This document shows positions 1 through 6,462 of a DNA stretch of 42,360 nt, one piece after another. Made by a program: the position numbers and the translations under genes. The notes below the pieces were generated by a model. It did not search any database. It was not told where the DNA came from and saw only the letters and a program-made list of their open reading frames with translations. The first letter of the stretch is position 1. Each line of letters opens with the position of its first letter. This stretch comes from Crocinitomicaceae bacterium (GTDB lineage Bacteria; Bacteroidota; Bacteroidia; Flavobacteriales_D; Crocinitomicaceae): the NCBI GenBank assembly GCA_003247185.1, contig QKAV01000166.1:1-42360 (forward strand), given 5' to 3'.

Positions 1-28
1 TAGTCTTCTATCTATTGTCTTACAGCTT

Positions 29-141
<113 letters not shown>

Positions 142-146
142 TTAAG

Positions 147-182
147 AAACCCTGACATCCTTTGGATCGTTAGGGTTTTTTT
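147..182 (+). terminator. rRNA operon terminator
   Basis: AAACCCT (147-153) pairs with AGGGTTT (172-178), with an inner ATCC/GGAT stem, and is followed by a run of T residues to 182. It lies directly behind the 5S RNA. Confidence 0.85.
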
Positions 183-669
183 ATGCGCACAAGTCAAGCT
201 GAGCTGGTTTTGCCTCAAGAAAATCACAAGCATTTATTATCAAGGGTTTTTTGGTTTTACGGGAATAACCTTTATCTCTCTATCACAAAACGGGTATCAC
301 TTTAATACTACAGGGAGAGTAGCGGACCGGCATCTCTTATCATTGTTCGTGTAACTACGTTATTCGACAAGGAACTTTTCTTTAATCTGAAGTACCGGGA
401 AGTAGAGGGCAGGAGAACAGATCTTTAAATGAAGCTTGAATGGATACCTGATGTTAGTTGTCCGATAAATAGAAGAATGTGATCATCATGTACTCACTCT
501 GAGACGAAAAGGTGGTGCCAGGAGAGTAGAGGTTACTTAATTGCAAAACTCAATCAGGAACTCATATTGGCCGATGAGCAATTGATAATTGCCTGATCAT
601 ATTATTTTATATAGTCACAACGCAACAGATAATTGACACTGTTGCAGTGCACCAACAATATACATATTA
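183..669. other. gene-free region with structured DNA
   Basis: No credible coding frame is seen here; stops are frequent in all frames. Two structures stand out. The first is a compact three-way junction at 553-597. The second is an inverted repeat GCAACAG (622-628) / CTGTTGC (639-645). The second lies behind the stop codon of the minus-strand gene at 670 but lacks a T tract, so it is a poor terminator. The rest looks like unconstrained spacer after an rRNA operon. Confidence 0.6.
553..597. other. perfect three-way-junction (cloverleaf) element
   Basis: An outer stem ATCAGG (553-558) / CCTGAT (592-597) encloses two perfect hairpins: CTCAT (561-565) / ATGAG (574-578) with an 8-nt loop, and CAATT (579-583) / AATTG (587-591) with a 3-nt loop. 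Only two nucleotides (559-560) are unpaired at the junction. Because the arms are perfectly complementary, either strand can form the fold. Function is unknown; it may be an RNA 3' structure, a mobile-element remnant or chance. Confidence 0.45.
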
Positions 670-1308
670 TTATTTGCTGCACTCATTATTAAACTCTTCC
701 ACAATATGATCAAATCGATCATAAGTGTAACCAGATACTTTTTGTTTAATACGATTAGACAGCTCCTTATTGCTTCTGACAAGTTTAGACATCAGTTTGT
801 CAAATTCTTCCTGCATCTCTTCAACTTTATAAATTTCTTCTGATCCTCGTTCTCTTATCAATAATGTCTCGGGGTATTTTCTGTCACCAAATTCGTCACT
901 TTCTTCTTCGTTTCCCTGCACGAGTTTATTGTATTCGGAAGATCGCTCGTAATAAACGTATGTCATCAGACAACCATCATTTCTAACTAATACTGCCTTT
1001 GGTGAAAAACCAACCTTGCTGCCATAATTACTAAGACAATGATAATATTTATCGCCGACCTGATATTCAACTAAGTCTTTTGGGTAATAACGTTTTTTCG
1101 TACCTGCAACATCTTTATCACGGTAAAAAACGATCTCATCCTGCATTTTAACACGATTCTGATATTTGATATGACCATGAATCTTTTCTCCATCTTGTAA
1201 AACAATGAAGCCTTCATATAGTTCACCATATTGATAGGTGTCGGTACTCCAATCCTGAGCGTATCCCAGAGAAGTTAAAAACAGGAAAATAGGTAGCAGA
1301 TTTTTCAT
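670..1308 (-). CDS. secreted protein of unknown function
   Basis: The protein has 212 residues and starts with a clear signal peptide (MKNLLPIFLFLTSLGYA-Q), so it is exported to the periplasm or beyond. The mature part opens with a strand-rich segment (GFIVLQDGEKIHGHIKY, about residues 34-50) of the 'GYIVLKDGTKIKG' kind seen in many small Bacteroidota secreted proteins. The second half is strongly charged (EEESDEFGD; a Lys/Glu-rich C-terminus) and probably helical. No catalytic motif is visible. It stands alone, with the gene-free region downstream and a divergent glycosyltransferase upstream. No lipobox or T9SS sorting domain is seen. I do not recognise the family and give no function. Confidence 0.75.
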   Translation of the reverse strand: MKNLLPIFLFLTSLGYAQDWSTDTYQYGELYEGFIVLQDGEKIHGHIKYQNRVKMQDEIVFYRDKDVAGTKKRYYPKDLVEYQVGDKYYHCLSNYGSKVGFSPKAVLVRNDGCLMTYVYYERSSEYNKLVQGNEEESDEFGDRKYPETLLIRERGSEEIYKVEEMQEEFDKLMSKLVRSNKELSNRIKQKVSGYTYDRFDHIVEEFNNECSK

Positions 1309-1524
1309 TTCTTAGTTTAACACAGTTACATGTAAAAATAAACAACCGTCTATTGAGAGACAAGCTTCACAAGAATACTTATTCACAATTTAAAATTCAC
1401 TTAAACAGGATTTAGTCCAAGCAGATTTTTTGAGCAGAAATCAACTATTTTACAATTATAGACGTTACCATAACATAATGTGTTTTGCTATCTATAGGGA
1501 TTCATGTTATACATTATTTGCTAA

Positions 1525-3066
1525 TTGCTTAAAACTGAAAAATTGAATTTTAAAGGATCTCTAGGGAATGATTCCCTAATAGAACGAATTCTTCTGATAA
1601 GTGGTTTTATATTGTTTATCATTACCGCGATTAATAGTTCGGGTTACTTCCATATGGATGAGCATTATCAGGTGGTAGAATTCGCTTACTATGGAATTGG
1701 TAAAGGTCCGGAATGGGCTTTGCCGTGGGAATATATAGATAAAATCCGACCAACAGTTCAGCCTGTTATCTTAATGATCATACTCAAATTATGTTACCTG
1801 TTGAAGATTAGTGACCCGTATACGATCATGACAATAGTTCGTATTATTGGTGGTCTTCTGCTTTTTTATGCAATAGCTGTTTTTAGAAAGAGAACCGAAT
1901 CAGTTTTAGTCGAAAATTATTCAAAGAGAATATACCTGTTTCTATCCTGTTTTTTATGGTTTATTCCTTTTATTGCCGTTCGATATAGTTCCGAAACATG
2001 GTCAGCATTATTTTTGTTACTGGGGACAGGATTAGCATTAAAAGACGGGAATACCAAAGCGTTTTATTGGAGGGTGGGAATTCTATTTGGATTAAGTTTC
2101 ATTATGAGATTTCAAACGGCTTTCTATATTGCCCCTTTCCTATTGTGGTTAGTATTTAAAAGTGGGGAGTTTATTAAATCTGCAATTTTTGTATTTATAG
2201 GTCTTTCGACTGTAGTATTAGCAGGAATTATCTCGGATTCGTGGTTTTATGGAGATGAATGGATTATTACTCCATATAGATATTTTGTAGCTTTTAAGAA
2301 TAGTGGATCTCATGCAAATTTTGCAGTAGAACCATGGTACTTTTTTTTAAAGAGTATATTATATTATCCGGGGGTAATAGTTGGAGGTTCAATACTGTTT
2401 TTGTCCGTTTTTGGAATCTTGTCACGACCGAAAGACCCAATAATTTGGGCTACAATTAGTTTTGTTTTTTTTCATTCCCTTGTAGGTCATAAAGAAGAGC
2501 GATTTCTCTTTCCAATTGTGTTCATGGTGCCTTACATTATGTCATTAGGGATAGATTTTCTTTTAAATCTAAGCAAAGAGAAAGTTCGTAGCATTCTTAA
2601 GGGGGGAATATTTTTGCTTTTAGTTCCTATAAATCTATTTGGTAGTAGTTTAATTTCTGTAACTCCGGCAGGCTCAGGGAAAATGAATTTTACACAATAT
2701 GTACGAAGACATTATGGAAATAAGCCTATCCGGGCATTTGCGCCATTGTATGGAAACCCCTACAGTATGTGGGGGGAGTTTACAGCTTATTACCGGGAAA
2801 ACGACATGGAAAATCTTCGGATTGACAATTTTATAATTGAAGATTCTCTTTACAGGGATGATGCCGTCAATTTTTTTATGATTCGAAAAATGGATCTTTA
2901 CTCTCCTGAATGTAAAAAGTTGATTGCAGATAAGAAAATGAAACTTTTATTTTCAAGTCACTCAGATTTTATTCGAAAAATTAACACCAGGTTCAGAAAA
3001 GAATACGAGCGCGAGAATGATGAAGTCTTTATGTTATATCTATGGGAGAAAGATAGTTTGAAGTGA
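1525..3066 (+). CDS. GT22-like (ALG9/PIG-B type) mannosyltransferase, integral membrane
   Basis: This 513-residue polytopic membrane protein resembles the GT22 dolichol/polyprenol-phosphate-mannose-dependent mannosyltransferases. Near the N-terminus, after the first membrane segment, it carries HMDEHYQVVEFA (43-54), matching the family's H-P-D-E-x-F-Q-xxE signature with its catalytic acidic pair, followed by LPWEY and a conserved IRP. About ten hydrophobic segments follow, then a soluble C-terminal region of about 110 residues. It probably transfers a sugar from a lipid carrier on the outer face of the inner membrane; acceptor unknown. The start is weak: an in-frame TAA lies just before the TTG at 1525 and the only other nearby option is TTG 1543, because the first ATG would remove the signature. 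The gene ends 5 bp from the convergent kinase gene without a terminator. Confidence 0.75.
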   Translation: MLKTEKLNFKGSLGNDSLIERILLISGFILFIITAINSSGYFHMDEHYQVVEFAYYGIGKGPEWALPWEYIDKIRPTVQPVILMIILKLCYLLKISDPYTIMTIVRIIGGLLLFYAIAVFRKRTESVLVENYSKRIYLFLSCFLWFIPFIAVRYSSETWSALFLLLGTGLALKDGNTKAFYWRVGILFGLSFIMRFQTAFYIAPFLLWLVFKSGEFIKSAIFVFIGLSTVVLAGIISDSWFYGDEWIITPYRYFVAFKNSGSHANFAVEPWYFFLKSILYYPGVIVGGSILFLSVFGILSRPKDPIIWATISFVFFHSLVGHKEERFLFPIVFMVPYIMSLGIDFLLNLSKEKVRSILKGGIFLLLVPINLFGSSLISVTPAGSGKMNFTQYVRRHYGNKPIRAFAPLYGNPYSMWGEFTAYYRENDMENLRIDNFIIEDSLYRDDAVNFFMIRKMDLYSPECKKLIADKKMKLLFSSHSDFIRKINTRFRKEYERENDEVFMLYLWEKDSLK

Positions 3067-3071
3067 TGCAA

Positions 3072-4121
3072 TTATCGTTTCGCAGATTTACCTTTATCCA
3101 GACTAAAGGTAAATGTAGATCCGACGCCTACAGTTGATCGTACATTAATCGTCTGTCCATGCGCTTCTATTATCTTTTTTGCAATAGCAAGTCCGAGCCC
3201 TGACCCCCCTTCATTGCGGTTACGACTTTTTTCCACACGATAAAAACGCTCAAACAATCTGGAAAGGTGCTGTTCTTCTATTCCCGGCCCATTGTCCGAA
3301 ACTTCCACAGTGATGATGTCATCCATATTATAGAAGCGGACTACAGTTTGGCCTTTTTCATTGCCGTAGTAGATGGAATTACCAATGATGTTTGTTAGGA
3401 CCTGACCAATTTTTGCCCTGTCAGCTTTAACCTTTATAACATCATAATCCTTCGCAAATTTCAATTTGATCTTTTTCTTTTTCGCTTTCATTTCGAGTTC
3501 TTCGAAAATGTCATTCACAAGGTCAACAATATCAAAGTTTTCAATGTCGATTCTGATATCGTTTACTTCCATGCGCGTGAGCTGGTCAAGATCCTCTAAG
3601 ATTGCAGTCATCCTTTCCGTTGCCTTTGATGCACGTTCCAAAAATGATCTGTTTACGGTATCATCTTCCAATCCGCCTTCCAATAAAGTAAGAATGTATC
3701 CCTGAATTGAAAATACAGGCGTTTTTAATTCGTGAGCAAGATTCCCTATGAATTCTCGGCGGAATTCTTCCTGTTCCTTTAATTTGGAAATTTCCTCACT
3801 TTGATCCATCGACCACTTTTGGGCTTCACGTTCCACCTTTTCAATGATGTCTTCCGTTAACTTCATCTGGGTAGGAGCCTGCCCGGAGAACTTTCCTTTA
3901 CGGATGGAGCGATATAATATACTTAAGCGATCTGTGATGTATTTCTTGAGGAGTAAATAGTAAATGAAAAAAGAGAATATGGAGATACTTAGAAGAAGAA
4001 GTAAACTCTCTACAAACCAGTTTAAATGGAATGGTAAGAATAGAATAAAAAAAAGCACACTCCCCAATGAAGTGGTAAGTGCGCCAAGTAGAATGATATA
4101 AATTGGTTTTGTGCTTTTCAA
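3072..4121 (-). CDS. PhoR-like sensor histidine kinase
   Basis: This 349-residue inner-membrane kinase has two membrane segments (about 8-31 and 36-58) with almost no periplasmic loop between them. A HAMP-like/coiled linker follows, then the HisKA domain with phospho-accepting His130 in NLAHELKTPVFSIQGY, then the HATPase domain with N box (Asn248 region), G1 DNGPG (276-280) and G2 GGSGLGLAI (305-313). The H-box context resembles Bacteroidota PhoR proteins. No PAS domain is seen, and the lack of a large sensor loop fits PhoR-type kinases that read transporter status rather than a ligand. Its start overlaps the end of the upstream regulator gene by 4 nt (ATGA), so the two are translationally coupled. 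It is the only kinase near three response-regulator genes. Calling it PhoR is inference from neighbours. Confidence 0.85.
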   Translation of the reverse strand: MKSTKPIYIILLGALTTSLGSVLFFILFLPFHLNWFVESLLLLLSISIFSFFIYYLLLKKYITDRLSILYRSIRKGKFSGQAPTQMKLTEDIIEKVEREAQKWSMDQSEEISKLKEQEEFRREFIGNLAHELKTPVFSIQGYILTLLEGGLEDDTVNRSFLERASKATERMTAILEDLDQLTRMEVNDIRIDIENFDIVDLVNDIFEELEMKAKKKKIKLKFAKDYDVIKVKADRAKIGQVLTNIIGNSIYYGNEKGQTVVRFYNMDDIITVEVSDNGPGIEEQHLSRLFERFYRVEKSRNRNEGGSGLGLAIAKKIIEAHGQTINVRSTVGVGSTFTFSLDKGKSAKR

Positions 4122-4801
4122 TCTTCGTTGAATGTATATCCGACTCCTTTTATAGTGCGAATATAGTCATTCCCTATTTTTTCTCTCAACTTTCTGATAT
4201 GAACGTCAATAGTTCGCTCTCCAACAATTGTATCATTACCCCAGACAATAGATAAAATTTGCTCGCGCTTGAATACTTTACCTGGTCTGCTAGCTAGTAA
4301 TTCCAATAGTTCGAATTCTTTTTTAGGAAGGACTTTACTTTCACCTTTAACATGAACCAAATATTTTTCTCTATCGATCAGGATGTCATTATCTGTTTCC
4401 GGAGCAATTGATTTATTGGTTCTGCGCAACAGAGATTCTACTTTACTAAGTAATAATCTTGGTCGGATAGGCTTGGTAATATAATCGTCAGCACCTGCTT
4501 CAAACCCTGCTATTTGAGAATAATCTTCAGCTCGGGAAGTCAAAAATGCAATGATAGGTTGATTCAATGAAAGTTCCCGACGAATAATCTGACAGGCTTC
4601 AATCCCATCCATTTCCGGCATCATGACGTCCAAAATAATTAATGAAGGATTGATGTCTTTTGCAGCCTGGATTCCTTCATTTCCATTCTTTGCAGTAAAA
4701 ACCCGGTATCCCTCCTTTTTTAGGTTGTAAGAAAGAAAATCTAAAATGTCCTGCTCGTCATCTACGATTAATATTGTTTGCTCCTGTGCAGCTTTGACCA
4801 T
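4118..4801 (-). CDS. PhoB-like OmpR-family response regulator (copy 1)
   Basis: With the ATG at 4801 the protein has 227 residues. It has a receiver domain with acidic pocket VDDE, phospho-acceptor Asp58 (ILDVMMPEMDG), switch Thr/Ser region and Lys110, and a C-terminal winged helix (TIDVHIRKLREKIG). A longer frame opens with a TTG at 4825, but that codon lies inside the TAATTTTG promoter box, so I chose the ATG. It is cotranscribed and coupled with the kinase at 3072. It is clearly paralogous to the regulator at 9476: both carry EDYSQIAG.EAGADDYI.KPI and near-identical recognition helices. It is divergent from the lipoprotein gene at 5078, its likely target. Confidence 0.9.
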   Translation of the reverse strand: MVKAAQEQTILIVDDEQDILDFLSYNLKKEGYRVFTAKNGNEGIQAAKDINPSLIILDVMMPEMDGIEACQIIRRELSLNQPIIAFLTSRAEDYSQIAGFEAGADDYITKPIRPRLLLSKVESLLRRTNKSIAPETDNDILIDREKYLVHVKGESKVLPKKEFELLELLASRPGKVFKREQILSIVWGNDTIVGERTIDVHIRKLREKIGNDYIRTIKGVGYTFNED

Positions 4802-4822
4802 GTTGTTTTGATTTGGTATACG

Positions 4823-4830
4823 CAAAATTA
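4823..4830 (-). promoter_or_regulatory. -7 box (TAATTTTG) of the regulator-kinase operon
   Basis: Read on the minus strand this is TAATTTTG, a full match to TAnnTTTG. It ends 22 nt before the ATG at 4801. No good -33 TTG is seen at the usual distance. Confidence 0.55.
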
Positions 4831-4950
4831 GTGGTCAGGGCAACCATCGCTGTTAGGCTGTATTTACAGTTATGTTAAAGAATGAGGAACTGAGTTTAAT
4901 TAAATGTTAGTGAATATCAGAGACAGGAATATCCAATCATCCAATATGTA

Positions 4951-4973
4951 AAAACGTTTTAGTAACATGTTAA
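4951..4973. promoter_or_regulatory. candidate operator in the regulator/lipoprotein spacer
   Basis: Two adjoining perfect palindromes are present: AAAACGTTTT (4951-4960) and TAACATGTTA (4963-4972). The order AAACGT-TTTAGTA-CA-GTT recurs, with three one-base gaps, at 10286-10306 in the other divergent spacer of the island. It lies about 70 bp before the promoter box of the lipoprotein gene. A binding site for the PhoB-like regulators is inference. Confidence 0.4.
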
Positions 4974-5040
4974 CAATTACATAAACTAAAGTTGATGCAA
5001 TCATAAGTTTTTGTAAAACCTCCTTTCGGTTAAATCGTTT

Positions 5041-5048
5041 CACCTTTG
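5041..5048 (+). promoter_or_regulatory. -7 box (CACCTTTG) of the lipoprotein gene
   Basis: CACCTTTG differs from TAnnTTTG at one position and lies 30 nt before the ATG at 5078. The weak box fits a promoter that needs an activator. The leader between is A-rich without Shine-Dalgarno. Confidence 0.4.
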
Positions 5049-5077
5049 CATCGTCGAAAACAAAAAAACTAATAAAA

Positions 5078-6376
5078 ATGAAAGCAAACAGTATGAAAAT
5101 CGGAGTGATGTTACTTGCATCAAGCCTTGCTTTAGGAACAGTATCTTGTAAGAAAAAAGGATGTACTGATCCAACAGCTAACAATTACAGCGATAGTGCA
5201 AAGAAAGATGATGGTTCATGTACTTATGACGAAGAGCCAACAACTACTACTCAAACAATCACTAAAGCTGGATCAATTACTGCTAACGAAACTTGGACAG
5301 CAAACAATATTTACAAAATCGTAGGTAAAGTTGTTGTTGAAGATGGTGTTACTTTAACTATCGAAGCAGGAACAATTATTAAAGGTGAACAAGGAACAGG
5401 AACTTTAGCTTCTGCTTTAGTTGTTGCTCAAGGAGGTAAAGTTAATGCAGTTGGTACTGCTTCAGCACCAATTATCTTCACTTCTATCTTAGATAACATC
5501 CAACCTGGACAATTGACAGGAACAAACCTGGATGAGAATGATGCAGGACTTTGGGGTGGTGTGATCATTTGTGGTCGTGCTCCTATCTCTGCAGCTGATG
5601 GTGATGTTTTAGCACAAATCGAAGGTATTCCGGTTGATGATTCATTCGGTGCTTACGGTGGTTCTATCGCTAACGATAACTCAGGAACATTGTCTTACGT
5701 ATCTATCCGTCACGGTGGTGCTGTTATCGGTGCTGGTAACGAAATCAACGGTTTGACTCTTGGTGGAGTTGGTTCAGGAACAACAATCAACAACATCGAA
5801 ATCATCGCTAACCTTGATGATGGAATCGAATTCTTTGGTGGTACAGTTGCTATCTCTAACATTCTTATTGGTTACCAAGGTGATGATGGTTTGGATATCG
5901 ACCAAAACTTCGCAGGTTCAATTTCTGATTTCTGGGTTGTGAATGGTACAATGTCTGATGAGTCTCTTGAAATCGACGGACCAGAAGGTACAACTAACGT
6001 TAACGGTTTGTTTACTTTGACTAACGGTACTTGTAACTCAACTGCTGATTTGAAAGATAAAGCACAAGGAACATTCAACAATATCGTTCTTACAACTCCT
6101 AAAGTAAGAGCTTCTTACCAAAATGACTGTGTTGATCCAAAGACAGATGCATTTACTCACTTGACTGCAGGATCTCCAACTTTGGTGTTCAATAACTCTC
6201 AGTTCAGTACAGTATCTGTTTATACAGCTTCAACTGATAATGCAGGTGTTAACGCGTGTACTGTTCCTACAGTAGACCAAACTTCTGCTGAAGGTGTAGC
6301 AATATCAACTACTGCAACTGGAAGTAACACTTCAAGCTACTCTTGGACTTGGATGTCAGTTAACGGTCATCTTTAA
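5078..6376 (+). CDS. abundant beta-helix lipoprotein of the phosphate-type island
   Basis: The 432-residue protein has a lipoprotein signal peptide with Cys24 as lipidation site (LGTVSC), so it is anchored in an envelope membrane, probably the outer one. Next comes the GCTDPTANNYSDSAK / DDGSC motif (28-48), a short two-Cys element common in Bacteroidota surface proteins, then a Thr-rich linker. From about residue 65 repeated hydrophobic strands (VVVEDGVTLTIEAGTIIKG, ...NGLTLGGV..., ...DDGIEFFGGTV...) suggest a right-handed beta-helix. Codon choice is unusually uniform (GGT, GTT, AAC, ATC), suggesting very high expression. It precedes a TonB-dependent receptor, with a strong terminator between them, and is divergent from a PhoB-like regulator. 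A role in capturing phosphate or a phosphorylated compound is inferred from context only. Confidence 0.85.
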   Translation: MKANSMKIGVMLLASSLALGTVSCKKKGCTDPTANNYSDSAKKDDGSCTYDEEPTTTTQTITKAGSITANETWTANNIYKIVGKVVVEDGVTLTIEAGTIIKGEQGTGTLASALVVAQGGKVNAVGTASAPIIFTSILDNIQPGQLTGTNLDENDAGLWGGVIICGRAPISAADGDVLAQIEGIPVDDSFGAYGGSIANDNSGTLSYVSIRHGGAVIGAGNEINGLTLGGVGSGTTINNIEIIANLDDGIEFFGGTVAISNILIGYQGDDGLDIDQNFAGSISDFWVVNGTMSDESLEIDGPEGTTNVNGLFTLTNGTCNSTADLKDKAQGTFNNIVLTTPKVRASYQNDCVDPKTDAFTHLTAGSPTLVFNNSQFSTVSVYTASTDNAGVNACTVPTVDQTSAEGVAISTTATGSNTSSYSWTWMSVNGHL

Positions 6377-6416
6377 TCTTTATCAAAAAAAAGATAATTA
6401 ATTGATTTTGAGAAGT

Positions 6417-6447
6417 GTCTGTCAGGGGAATCCTGACAGACCTTTTT
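6417..6447 (+). terminator. intercistronic terminator between lipoprotein and TonB receptor genes
   Basis: A perfect 10-bp stem, GTCTGTCAGG (6417-6426) / CCTGACAGAC (6432-6441), with a 5-nt loop is followed by CTTTTT. It lies 16 bp before the receptor ATG. I see no full promoter box between it and the receptor, so the receptor probably depends on read-through. Confidence 0.85.
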
Positions 6448-6462
6448 AGTAAATAATAGTTT

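Noticed and set aside
622-645. Inverted repeat GCAACAG/CTGTTGC as terminator of the gene at 670
   Set aside because: The loop is long and there is no T tract on the minus strand after the stem, so it is described only as a repeat.
4900-5184. 94-codon minus-strand frame with a hydrophobic N-terminal part between regulator copy 1 and the lipoprotein gene
   Set aside because: It overlaps the lipoprotein signal-peptide region on the other strand; its hydrophobic segment is the complement of that sequence and of the AT-rich spacer.
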